Assembly (NCBI GenBank): GCA_903910645.1
Contig: CAIWAD010000082.1
Coordinates: 1 to 41,997, forward strand
Reading direction: 5' to 3'
Length of the DNA stretch: 41,997 nucleotides
From: an uncultured bacterium
GTDB taxonomy: Bacteria > CAIWAD01
Made by a program: the position numbers and the translations under genes. Positions 1 to 9,000 of the stretch are shown piece by piece. Below the pieces are notes generated by a model, which saw only the letters and a list, made by a program, of their open reading frames with translations, was not told the DNA's origin and made no database searches. The first letter of the stretch is position 1; each line of letters begins with the position of its first letter.

Positions 1-330
1 CGGCACGCGCTTCTCCAGCATGACATGGGCCATGCCCTTGGCGCTCTCGCTCATGACCACATCAAAGTGCGGCGTGGCACCGCGAATGATGGCACCCAGG
101 CAAATGATGGCGTCCACTCCGCCCTTGTCCGCCAGCTTGGCAGCAGCCAGGGGAATTTCGAAGGCACCTGGCACACGCACCACGGTGACCGTGTCCCGGT
201 TGCCGCCATGGCGCTCGATGCAATCCAGCGCACCTTCCAGCAGACGCCCGCCAATGAGGTCATTGAAGCGCCCCAGCACAATGGCGAAGCGCCTTGAGTC
301 GGCGCGCAAGTGTCCGTTGATCTCAATCAT
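1..330 (-). CDS. ribH: 6,7-dimethyl-8-ribityllumazine synthase, 3' end cut by window
   Basis: Lumazine synthase condenses 5-amino-6-ribitylamino-uracil with 3,4-dihydroxy-2-butanone 4-phosphate, the penultimate step of riboflavin synthesis, in the cytosol. The 110 visible residues show the family pattern: FAIVLGRFN near residue 15, [14 protein letters not shown] near 50, and [16 protein letters not shown] near 77-92 with the catalytic-region His after Thr-Pro. Family members are about 155 residues, so roughly the last third lies outside the window. The ATG at 330 is preceded by AGAAGGAA, a good ribosome binding site. In a normal rib operon it would follow ribBA directly. Here a 2.4 kb segment carrying an opposite-strand AT-rich gene separates the two, so ribH may need its own promoter; I see no strong one. 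Confidence 0.95.
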   Translation of the reverse strand, partial: MIEINGHLRADSRRFAIVLGRFNDLIGGRLLEGALDCIERHGGNRDTVTVVRVPGAFEIPLAAAKLADKGGVDAIICLGAIIRGATPHFDVVMSESAKGMAHVMLEKRVP

Positions 331-539
331 GGCCGTTTCCTTCTGAACTGTGCTCGATGGGGATGATTTAACGAAAAGCAAGGGTTGGAAAAACGCGGTC
401 GAACAAAGCTCCGAATCATCCAGAAAGACTGGACTTAGAAATAATTTCGCAGTATCCTTGTGCAAAGAATTTTACTTCGAATCTGGTTCTGCTTTCACAG
501 GTCCACGCCCCAGCATCCTGTGGCGGAAAGGAGTTGTAG
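331..539. other. AT-richer spacer between ribH and the Sel1-repeat gene
   Basis: This spacer separates the divergent starts of ribH (minus) and the Sel1-repeat gene (plus). Base composition falls from the G+C-rich ribH side to the AT-rich Sel1 side within it. It should hold promoters for both genes, but I could not find a convincing -35/-10 pair. A small open frame crossing it on the plus strand has no recognisable protein features. Confidence 0.4.
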
Positions 540-2753
540 ATGAAGATTTCGAAACGCTGGTCAAACATGTCAACTACTTATATTTCAATATTTTTCACTA
601 TTATAGTTTTGAATTTACCAATTTGCGCCACATCTAACGCCGCGCAACAAGAAGTTAATACTGATGAAGGGTTTAACAAGGCTTGCGCTTTAATTGAATC
701 TAATTCGAAAGATGGAATTAATGAAGCATTAAAACTGTTAAAAATCTCAGCAAAAAATGGCAACCTTAATGCCGCAAGTAAAGTCGGAGAGATTTACTTT
801 AGCAAGAAAAATTGGTTTTACAATATAATTGCCATTCAATATTTGTCGAAAGGTATCAAACAGAATCATCCAGAGTCTTGTGTAGCCATGGCTAATTTCT
901 ATTTGGACAGAAAAAAACCAAAAATCAACAAGGGGCTTGAATTTTTAGATAAAGCCGATTATAACCAAAACGGATATGCAAAGGCAAATCTGGCGAAGTT
1001 CTACAGCAATGCTAGATTTGGCAAATCAAATGACTCGTTGAGTACTGAATTATATAAAGCAGGATCAATGCTTGAAGACAAAATTTGCATGTTTGAATAT
1101 GGGAAGCTCTTATTCGATCAATCTGAAAGCACCGTTTTTGAAGGTGTTAAATTAATCCAATCATCGGCCAACAAAGGCTACATTCCCGCCACGAATTATA
1201 TGCAGCATATTTCCGACAGCCTTTGTGCATTGAATGAGAAATCATTCATGAGGCAATATGATGCTATCATTTATCTGATTGAAAACAATGAATCAATGCG
1301 AACCAACCTCTTGGAAAAGTTAGCATTGTCGATGATTAGAACAAATGATGAAAGACTGGAATCAACACTAAAGGATCTCGAAGATGCTGGAATAAAAACA
1401 GGTTTTGATTTATGCAAGGAAATCTTGGCAAACAAGATTGATCTATCGAACAAGCAAGTTATGCATAACTGCTATTTGGAGAAAATTGAATCTGGTGACT
1501 TAAACGCTATTTGTGGGTATTTAACAGATTTCACAAACGGCAGCTTTAATGATATGAATTCAAACTACATAGATCTTTGTCTTTCATCTGGTGATGAATG
1601 CTGCTTTCCTGAGTTTGAGGACATCAAAAAATTGCTATCCATTACAATAATATACAAACTGAACGAACACATAGGGACTGACTCATTCGAATCCATAGAC
1701 ATGGAAAACAACCTGTTTAATAATATTATTGTAAGCGACAGTAATATTGATAATTGCGTCTTAGTACTTAATAAACTGACAAAATACAACAGTAAGGCGC
1801 TATTAAAGACTCTATTCTGCACCTATCTACTTTACGATTCAAATGTCATCAAAGAGAGTGATCTTGGAGAAATTTCTACAAGTGTGAGGCAGCACAAGAG
1901 GTCTGATTATGTTCAAACACGTGATGAAATCATCAATGATGTAATATCCACAAATAGAGTATTAATTAAGAGGGAGATTCAAAGTCCATACATTTGGATG
2001 GGGTCAGAAGATTCGAATCTGAAATTTAACTATCAAATAAACAGCAATGCATTTGACAGATCGTTAAGTATTATAAGATTTTTTTCTGGCGATATAGACT
2101 CTATCGAACATGTACTCTCGAAGTTCTATTTAGCCAAAGGCGTACTTAATTCGAAGGATAAATCAAAGTGCGAAGAGTATTTCAATATGTCATATTATTA
2201 CGCATCTCAAGACAGCACCTTTTTAAATTGTGAAACTTATGCGCTTTTGGCCGCTCTTCATTCAATCAACAATTCTCCATACTTTGACTTATCTAAGGCC
2301 AGGTCTTATATTCTCAAAATGGATGGAGGAATTTGTGATCCAATCCTTAAGAAGTTCTTTAAGGAATCAATAAATAATGAATCTGAATCACAATTGAGCG
2401 TCGAAGATGTGGCGTATCTAGAGAAGGCCGCAAATTCAGGTGATATTGATAGTGCAATAAAACTCGGCGCCATTTATTCAAATAAAGACGGGAAAAGCTA
2501 TAACCTTACAAAGGCATTACATACATATCAATTGGCGGAAAGAAAATCGGGAATTGCATGTTATAGAATTGCTAAGATTCATAATGAGTTCGGCGACCCT
2601 TTGGACTTTGTACTGGAATACCTCTACTCCGCTCAATCGCTGGGATATGACGCGGATGATTTAATGAGTCTTATCAGCGAACTTGAACACAAATTAGATC
2701 GTGATAAAGTGGGACAAGCCTCCCAGCGTGCCATGGAGCGTACAACGCCATAA
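540..2753 (+). CDS. Secreted Sel1-repeat (TPR-like) protein, AT-rich
   Basis: This is a 737-residue protein. Its N-terminus has basic residues followed by a hydrophobic stretch (about residues 12-35, ending near SNAA), consistent with a signal peptide and export. The rest is helical repeats of Sel1 type, clearest near residues 45-90 (EALKLLKISAKNGN, then AASKVGEIYF) and 615-700 (YLEKAANSGDIDSA, then KALHTYQLAERKSG). Sel1 repeats normally form protein-binding solenoids; no enzyme motif is visible. The ATG follows AAAGGAG at a good distance. G+C is about one third, far below its neighbours, and codons are A/T-ending. Only the last ~16 codons (from about 2706) return to the G+C-rich style. It lies antisense within the riboflavin operon, ending 1 nt from the ribBA stop. 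Acquisition by transfer is likely; the function is unknown. Confidence 0.8.
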   Translation: MKISKRWSNMSTTYISIFFTIIVLNLPICATSNAAQQEVNTDEGFNKACALIESNSKDGINEALKLLKISAKNGNLNAASKVGEIYFSKKNWFYNIIAIQYLSKGIKQNHPESCVAMANFYLDRKKPKINKGLEFLDKADYNQNGYAKANLAKFYSNARFGKSNDSLSTELYKAGSMLEDKICMFEYGKLLFDQSESTVFEGVKLIQSSANKGYIPATNYMQHISDSLCALNEKSFMRQYDAIIYLIENNESMRTNLLEKLALSMIRTNDERLESTLKDLEDAGIKTGFDLCKEILANKIDLSNKQVMHNCYLEKIESGDLNAICGYLTDFTNGSFNDMNSNYIDLCLSSGDECCFPEFEDIKKLLSITIIYKLNEHIGTDSFESIDMENNLFNNIIVSDSNIDNCVLVLNKLTKYNSKALLKTLFCTYLLYDSNVIKESDLGEISTSVRQHKRSDYVQTRDEIINDVISTNRVLIKREIQSPYIWMGSEDSNLKFNYQINSNAFDRSLSIIRFFSGDIDSIEHVLSKFYLAKGVLNSKDKSKCEEYFNMSYYYASQDSTFLNCETYALLAALHSINNSPYFDLSKARSYILKMDGGICDPILKKFFKESINNESESQLSVEDVAYLEKAANSGDIDSAIKLGAIYSNKDGKSYNLTKALHTYQLAERKSGIACYRIAKIHNEFGDPLDFVLEYLYSAQSLGYDADDLMSLISELEHKLDRDKVGQASQRAMERTTP

Positions 2754-2754
2754 C

Positions 2755-3954
2755 CTACATGTTCAGCATGTGGCCCAGCTTGTTCATTTTCGTGCGAAGA
2801 TAGTGCTCGTTGAAGGCGCCATGCGGCACCTGCAAGGGCACGCGATCCGTCACTTCAATACCAAAGCCCTTCAGCCCCACAATCTTGCGTGGATTGTTGG
2901 TGAGCAGCCGGATGCGACTTAGGCCCAGATCCTGCAGGATTTGGGCCCCAATGCCGTAATGGCGCAAGTCCGGCGCGAACCCAAGACGCTCGTTGGCCTC
3001 CACCGTGTCCGCCCCTTCATCCTGCAAGGCGTAGGCCTTCAGCTTGTTGGCCAAGCCAATGCCACGCCCCTCCTGGCGCATGTACAAAACCACGCCCACC
3101 CCCTCCTCGGCCACCATGCGCATGGCGTGGTGCAGCTGGTTGCCGCAGTCGCAGCGCATGCTGCCGAAGACATCCCCCGTCAGGCACTCGCTGTGCACGC
3201 GCACCAGCACGGGCTGCTCCGCAGCGGCGGGATCCCCCATCACCAGGGCCAGATGGTCGCGCTTGTCCACAGGGCTGTAGAAGTGGTGCATGGTGAACTC
3301 GCCCCACGGCGTGGGCATGCGCACCTGGGTACGCTCCAGCACCTGGCTTTCATGGGCGCGGCGCCAGGCAATGAGATCCTCGATGGTGATCATGCGCAGA
3401 CCGAAGTTCTCCTTCACACGCAACAGATCAGGGACCCGCGCCATGGTGCCGTCGTCGTTCATGATCTCGCACAGCACTCCCACGGGCTGCAATCCGGCCA
3501 GACGCGCCAGATCCACCGAGGCCTCCGTGTGCCCGGCGCGCTGCAGCACGCCACCGCGTGCGGCCATGAGCGGATGGATGTGGCCGGGCCGCGCCAGATC
3601 CGCGGGCTGCGCCGTGGGATCCGCCAGGGTCTTCAGGGTAATGGCGCGATCGGCGGCGCTGATGCCCGTGCTGGTCCCCTGCCGGGCATCCACACTCACC
3701 GTGAATGCGGTGGCGTGGAGGGCGGTGTTCTGGCCCACCATCAGCTCCAGCTCCAATGCCTGGCAACGCTCGCGGCCAAGGCTTGCGCAAATCATGCCGC
3801 GACCATGCTTGGCCATGAAGTTCACGCGCTCCGGCGTGGCGGCCTCGGCGGCCATGATGAAATCGCCTTCGTTCTCGCGGTCTGCATCGTCCACCACAAT
3901 GATCATCTCGCCCTGGGCGATGGCGGACAGGGCGTCTTCAATGGAGTCAAACAC
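2755..3954 (-). CDS. ribBA: Bifunctional 3,4-dihydroxy-2-butanone 4-phosphate synthase / GTP cyclohydrolase II
   Basis: The protein is a 399-residue fusion, the usual RibBA length. It makes both precursors of riboflavin, from ribulose 5-phosphate and from GTP. The N-terminal DHBP synthase half carries [11 protein letters not shown] at residues 22-32 and the [14 protein letters not shown] motif at 142-155. The C-terminal GTP cyclohydrolase II half has the zinc cysteines C257, C268 and C270 ([14 protein letters not shown]), then [14 protein letters not shown] and LLTNNPRK. I chose GTG at 3954 because AAGGAAG lies just upstream and the residues before it overlap ribE without resembling the family. 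Sixteen bases separate it from the ribE stop, so it is part of the ribD-ribE-ribBA transcript under the FMN riboswitch. Its stop abuts the end of the inserted Sel1 gene. Confidence 0.96.
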   Translation of the reverse strand: MFDSIEDALSAIAQGEMIIVVDDADRENEGDFIMAAEAATPERVNFMAKHGRGMICASLGRERCQALELELMVGQNTALHATAFTVSVDARQGTSTGISAADRAITLKTLADPTAQPADLARPGHIHPLMAARGGVLQRAGHTEASVDLARLAGLQPVGVLCEIMNDDGTMARVPDLLRVKENFGLRMITIEDLIAWRRAHESQVLERTQVRMPTPWGEFTMHHFYSPVDKRDHLALVMGDPAAAEQPVLVRVHSECLTGDVFGSMRCDCGNQLHHAMRMVAEEGVGVVLYMRQEGRGIGLANKLKAYALQDEGADTVEANERLGFAPDLRHYGIGAQILQDLGLSRIRLLTNNPRKIVGLKGFGIEVTDRVPLQVPHGAFNEHYLRTKMNKLGHMLNM

Positions 3955-3970
3955 GCGGATCTTCCTTTCG

Positions 3971-4642
3971 TCAATATCCAAGGCGGGACAAGGCGTCCAT
4001 GCCCAGCGAGTCGCCCGTGTCCCGGGCGGCGCCTCCGTGGGCGAGCAACTGCTCCACATACTTGGCCAGGCAATCGAATTCAATGTTCAACGCGCCACCT
4101 GGACGCAGCCCGCCCAGCAGCGTGTGTTCCAGGGTGTAGGGAATGAGCGCCACCTGAGCGCGGCCCTCGCCGCCCTCCTGTCGGGCATGCGCCGCCACGG
4201 TAAGGCTGACTCCGTCCAGGCAGATGGATCCCGTGCGGGCCACATAGCGCAGAAACTGCGCGGGAAAGGCCACCTCCATTTCCATGCCCAGCGCTTTGCG
4301 ATCCAGCCGCACAACGCGGCCCGTGCAATCCACATGACCCTGCACCAAGTGGCCGCCCAGCCTTGTGGACAGGGTCAGGGCCCGTTCCAGATGCACGCGC
4401 ATGCCGGTTGCCAAAGCCCCCAGCGTTGTCTTGGACAAGGTCTCGCCCACCGCCTGGAGCTCCACCTGGCCACCGAGGCGATCCACCTCCACGGCTGTCA
4501 GGCAGACGCCATTCACCATCAGGCTGTCCTCGGGCTTCAAATCCTCCAACACCCTGGCGGCCTGAAGACGCAATCGCCGACCGTCCCCGTCACTGCGCAG
4601 GGCCTGCACAAGCCCCATTTCCTCCACAATGCCCGTGAACAT
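3971..4642 (-). CDS. ribE: Riboflavin synthase, alpha subunit
   Basis: Riboflavin synthase dismutates two molecules of 6,7-dimethyl-8-ribityllumazine to riboflavin and the ribitylamino-uracil precursor. The 223-residue protein begins with the diagnostic MFTGIVEE. It has two lumazine-binding repeats: the first runs to about residue 95 ([16 protein letters not shown]), the second from about 98 ([35 protein letters not shown]). Length and layout match the family. The ATG at 4642 overlaps the ribD stop as TGATG, so the two genes are likely translationally coupled. The gene is sometimes named ribC in other species. Confidence 0.96.
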   Translation of the reverse strand: MFTGIVEEMGLVQALRSDGDGRRLRLQAARVLEDLKPEDSLMVNGVCLTAVEVDRLGGQVELQAVGETLSKTTLGALATGMRVHLERALTLSTRLGGHLVQGHVDCTGRVVRLDRKALGMEMEVAFPAQFLRYVARTGSICLDGVSLTVAAHARQEGGEGRAQVALIPYTLEHTLLGGLRPGGALNIEFDCLAKYVEQLLAHGGAARDTGDSLGMDALSRLGY

Positions 4643-5751
4643 CAGCAATCTCCCTTCGGCCGCCAGACATGCCATGAATCCGCGCCAAGTCTGCGCGACA
4701 GGCCAAGCCTCCACTCCGACAACAGCGTACCGCCGGGCATTTCCACGCAAGGCACGCCTCGACCCAACAGAAGCGGCGCGGTGACAATGTGGATCTCGTC
4801 CACAAGGCCCGCCTCCAGGAAGGCGCCATGCACCTTGGCGCCGCCTTCCACCAACAGGCCGTCCAGTCCCAGCGCCAGGGCCTGGGCCATGACCCAATCC
4901 AAGGGGGGATGGGAGGAAGCATGCACCGCCACGCCCACTCCGCAGGCCTGCAGGGCCCTTACTCGTGAAGCCGGCGCATGGGATCCGCACAGCACGGTGA
5001 GGGCTTGTTCCCCGGCGCTGCGCACCAGCCGGCTTTCCAGCGGCAGCCGCGCCCGGGAGTCCAGCACCAGGCGATGCGGTGCGCGACCCTGGATCTGTCC
5101 TTTGGGAAGATCGAGCCCCAGGCGCGGATCGTCGGCCAGCGCGGTGCCAATGCCCACCAGCAAACCCGGATGCGCCGCACGCAGCCGAAGCGTCTCCAGG
5201 CGACTCTGCGCTCCGCTGAGCAGAGTGCGCGCCCCCGCCATGGCCGCAATGCGTCCGTCCAGGCTCTGCGCCCACTTCAGCGTGATCCAGGGACGCCCGC
5301 GCTCCATGCGCCGGAAAAAGTTGCGGTTCAGCTCACGCGCCTCCCGGGCCAGCAAGCCGCTGTGGGTCTCCACGCCGCCCCGCCGCAAGGCCGCCAGCCC
5401 CTGTCCCGCCACAAGAGGATTGGGATCCACCGTGGCCACCACCACCCGCGCGATGCCCCGTTCAAGGATCAGCTCGGTGCAGGGACCCGTGCGACCATGG
5501 TGGCAGCAGGGCTCAAGGCTCACCACCAAATCAGCGCCACGGGACAGATGTGCCGGAATTCCACGCAGGCACTCCACCTCGGCGTGCCCGCTCCCCGCCC
5601 GGCGATGGAAGCCCTCCGCCACCACTTGGCCATCCTTGAGAAGCACGGCCCCCACCATGGGATTGGGGGCGGCGCCGCCACGGCCCAATTCGGCCAGAGC
5701 CAGGGCGCGGCGCATGACGGCGGTCCAGAGGGAGATGGGCGCTACGGACAT
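4642..5751 (-). CDS. ribD: Bifunctional riboflavin deaminase / pyrimidine reductase
   Basis: RibD deaminates and then reduces the pyrimidine intermediate after GTP cyclohydrolase II. The 369-residue protein has an N-terminal cytidine-deaminase-like zinc domain: HAEV at residues 56-59, then PCCHHGRTGPC with C82 and C91 as ligands. The C-terminal reductase domain starts near residue 150 (PWITLKWAQSLDGRIA) and includes GLLVEGGAKVHGAFL near 295. I chose the ATG at 5751 because the residues before it lack family similarity. Its ribosome binding site is weak (GAGG) and lies in a possible hairpin. First gene of the operon, downstream of an FMN riboswitch, ending in a TGATG overlap with ribE. Confidence 0.95.
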   Translation of the reverse strand: MSVAPISLWTAVMRRALALAELGRGGAAPNPMVGAVLLKDGQVVAEGFHRRAGSGHAEVECLRGIPAHLSRGADLVVSLEPCCHHGRTGPCTELILERGIARVVVATVDPNPLVAGQGLAALRRGGVETHSGLLAREARELNRNFFRRMERGRPWITLKWAQSLDGRIAAMAGARTLLSGAQSRLETLRLRAAHPGLLVGIGTALADDPRLGLDLPKGQIQGRAPHRLVLDSRARLPLESRLVRSAGEQALTVLCGSHAPASRVRALQACGVGVAVHASSHPPLDWVMAQALALGLDGLLVEGGAKVHGAFLEAGLVDEIHIVTAPLLLGRGVPCVEMPGGTLLSEWRLGLSRRLGADSWHVWRPKGDC

Positions 5752-5752
5752 G

Positions 5753-5789
5753 AAGGCCTCGCGATGGGCGGGGCGGAAGGGCAGGCCTT
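5753..5789 (-). promoter_or_regulatory. Possible SD-sequestering hairpin before ribD
   Basis: On the minus strand AAGGCCT (5789-5783) can pair with AGGCCTT (5759-5753). The second arm covers the weak GAGG ribosome binding site and ends 1 nt before the ribD ATG. It lies between the FMN riboswitch and ribD, so it could be a translational expression platform. The repeat is seen; the regulatory role is inference. Confidence 0.4.
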
Positions 5790-5842
5790 GGCGCGGCATG
5801 CGCCCGCACCCAGTGGGCACAGGAGCATGCGGGTTGTTGCGA

Positions 5843-5989
5843 AGGCCGTCTTCCTCTCATCCGGGCTCTCACCGTCGGCGTCCGGATTTCACGGACTCGG
5901 CCCCGCGCCATGGCCCATGCGGGCAAAAGGCAAGGGGTTCGCGGGCTGTCACCGCCGGCTGGGACTTTCACCCAACCCCGGAAAACGAC
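5843..5989 (-). promoter_or_regulatory. FMN riboswitch (RFN element)
   Basis: Read on the minus strand, the segment contains the conserved RFN blocks in order: GGTGAAAGTCCC, GCCGGCGGTGACAGCCCGCGA, GTGAAATCCGGAC, GCCGACGGTGAGAG and CCCGGATGAGAGGAAG. The closing P1 stem is visible: GTCGTTTTCC (5989-5980) pairs with GGAAGACGGC (5852-5843), with G-U pairs. FMN binding to this class represses riboflavin genes downstream. Here it precedes ribD by 91 nt. No strong intrinsic terminator follows, so control may be at translation. Confidence 0.93.
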
Positions 5990-6042
5990 TTGGAACCGCG
6001 CAGAAGTTAGGTCGGGGTGTCCACTTCCCCAAGCCCATGGAA

Positions 6043-6062
6043 AGGGCGCCCGTGGGCGCCCT
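6043..6062 (-). terminator. Likely intrinsic terminator after the hybrid kinase gene
   Basis: On the minus strand AGGGCGCC, loop CACG, GGCGCCCT forms an 8-bp G+C-rich stem followed by TTCC. It lies just after the stop at 6084 and before the FMN riboswitch. The U-run is short, so efficiency is uncertain. Confidence 0.6.
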
Positions 6063-6083
6063 GACACTGCATGAGGATCGGCA

Positions 6084-9000
6084 TCAGGTTTCCTGGTCCA
6101 GGCGCTGTCTCACGCGACGCGCCAATTCCGCCGCGCTGAAGGGCTTCTGCAACAAGGGCGTCTTGGCGGGATCCAGACCGTAGCGGTCCAGCGAGTCATC
6201 CGTGTAGCCGCTCATGAACAGGACCCGCAAATCGGGGATGCGCGCCGTCAGGACGCTGGCCAGTTCCGGCCCGCCCATGCCCGGCATGATGACATCGGAG
6301 AGCAGCAGATCGAAACGACCCTCCTGCCGATTGACCAACTCCAGCGCTTCCGCCGCGCTGGCAGCCGCCACGACCTGGTAGCCAAGAGAGGAAAGGATGC
6401 GCCGGGTGACTTCCCGCACCGGCGGCTCGTCCTCCACCAGCAGCACATTCTCCTGACCCGCGCCCGAAGGTCCATCGTCCTTGCCGTCCTGGTTGGCGTT
6501 GGCCTGGCTGGCGGCGATGGGCAAATAGACATGGAAGGCCGTTCCCGAACCCGTGCGGCTGAACACATCGATGAAGCCGTCGCTCTGCTGCACAATGCCC
6601 AGCACCGTGGAGAGGCCAAGACCCGTGCCCTTGCCCTGCTCCTTGGTGGTGAAGAATGGCTCGAAGATGCGGGCCTGCACCTCTTCGCTCATGCCGCTGC
6701 CCGTGTCGCTCACCGTCATGCGCAGGAAGCGTCCTGGACGACTGTTGGGATGGCTGCGGCAGAAATTCTCGTCCACTTCCGCCGGACGCAGCTCGATGTC
6801 CACATGGCCGCCGCCGTTCATGGCGTCGCGGGCATTCACCACCAGGTTCACCACCACGGATTCCAGCTGGCTGGGATCCACGCGCACCTTGGGAAGGTTG
6901 GGCGGCAGGCTGGTGGCCAGCGCGATGTCTTCGCCAATCAAGCGGCGCAGCATCTTCTCCAGGCCGCGGATCACTTCGGCCATGTCCAGGGTGCGGGGCT
7001 CCAACACCTGCTTGCGGCTGAAGGCCAGCAGTTGCCTGGTAAGCGCCGCCGCCCGCTCTCCGGCATCGCGGATGTCGCCCAACAGCATGCGGTGCGGATC
7101 GTCCGCGCCCATGGAGTTGATGAGCATCTCGCTGTAGCCGTTGATGACGGTAAGCAGGTTGTTGAAGTCGTGGGCCACGCCACCTGCCAGCTGGCCGATG
7201 GCTTCCATTTTCTGGGACTGGCGCAACTGCATCTCCAGCCGCATCAGATCCGTCACATTGGACCAGCTGCCCACCACTTCCAGGGGCTTGTCCTGGGAAT
7301 CGCGCAACACGCGCCGCTCGTCCCGCAGCCAGATGTACTCTCCATCCTTGCGCCGCAGGCGGAAACTCACGGTGCTGGCCTGCTCGTTCAGCAAGGAGGC
7401 TTCCGCCTCCTGCAGGCGCTGCCGGTCCTCCGGATGGACGCGCTCCGACCACCAAGCGGGCCCGATCTCATCCACCGAGAAACCGGAGAGCTGAAGGATG
7501 TTCTCGCTTATCCAGGAGGGGAACCAGCGTCCCGCCGTCATGCGCAGGGTGTAGATCACCGCGGGGCCCAGGCTTACCACCCGCTGCAATTCCTCCTGCA
7601 GGCGCCGGCGCACAATGAACTGGCCAATCTGCCGTCCAATGGCCTCCAGGGACTCCAGCAGTGGGGCATCGGGCTCCGCCATGGGGCGGCAAATGAAATC
7701 CAGCACGCCCATCACTTCACCTGCATGCTCCACCGGAACACCGAAGGCGCAAGTAAGGCCGCTGTGGGTGGCGGCTTCCCGCCGGATGTAGTTCTGGTCC
7801 CCGGCCACATTCATCACCACCAGGGAGCTGCGGCTTGCCCATACCCGGCCCGGCAGGCCTTCTCCCGGCTCGAAGCGGTTGTAGCGGGTTTCACCCACAA
7901 TGCCGCTGTCCGCCAAATGGTCTCTGCACCACAACTCGCTGCAGCGCAACACGCCTTCCTGCCGCTCCACGGTCCACAGCGCGCCAATGTCCCAGCCTTC
8001 GGCCTCACAGAGCACTTGCACAACCCTTCGTGTGGCCTCTTCCAGTGTGGCCGCCTCCGCCAGCACCTGGCTGATGCGCGCCTGGGTGGCCACCCGCTGC
8101 TCCGCCTCGGCACGGGCCGTGATGTCCCGATCTACCCCGCGATAGCCCACCAGCTGGCCTTCCGCGTCAAGAATGGGGGCGCCACTAGTCTCCAGCACCA
8201 GACGACGCCCGTCCCGCCGACGGACCACATTGATGAGGCCGGCGAAAGGCTCTCGACGCCGCCAGATGCCGCCAAAGGTTTCCACCGCCATCACGGCGAC
8301 TTCCGGATCCATGAAATCGGTGGGCGAGTGGCCCAGCACCTCATCCGGATCCCAGCCGAAGAGTTCGCGGGACTTGGGACTGGCGTAGGTGTAGCACCCC
8401 ATGGCGTCCAGTTCCCAGATCCAGTCGTAAGTGGTCTCCACCAGGTCGCGGTAGCGGGCCTCGCTGGCGCGCAGGGCCTGCTCCGATTCGTGGCGGGCCG
8501 TGATGTCCTGGGTGGTGCCAATGAACACATGCAGCTTCCTGTTGCTGCTTGGGGGAGGGCGATAGGTCTGTGCGTTCACCAGCAGCCACCGGTAACTGCC
8601 GTCCGCCTGCACCACCCGCAGTTCCAGCACGGCCTTGAAGTCAGGATCATCCTGCATGGTGCGCATGGTCCGTTCCACCATGGCGCGGTCATCCACATGG
8701 ACGCTATCCAGCGGATGTGGCCAGCCCACCAATCGTTCCGACTGCTGGAAGTGGGCGGCCGCTCGTTCATCCATCTGGAACTGGCCCAGATCCAGATCGT
8801 GCTGCCATGTCCCTTGCCCAGCCGCGTCCAGAGCCAGCCACAGACGCTCCTCGCCCTCACGCAGCGCACGCTCCGCCTGTTTGCGTTCAAATGTGGAGGA
8901 CAAGAGGTTGGCCACCGCCTGCAGCACATGGACCTCTTCCGTGGTCCATTCCCGGGCTTCCCGCACCGCGTCGAAGCCCACAAAGCCCTCCAGGTGCTCC

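Noticed and set aside
350-637. Small plus-strand frame across the ribH-Sel1 spacer
   Set aside because: Overlaps the signal-peptide region of the Sel1 gene in another frame; no binding site, no recognisable features.
2941-6010. Very long plus-strand open frames antisense to the rib genes
   Set aside because: They are by-products of high G+C and codon bias. The minus strand carries complete, motif-perfect rib genes, and the antisense translations are rich in His, Arg and Pro with no family likeness.
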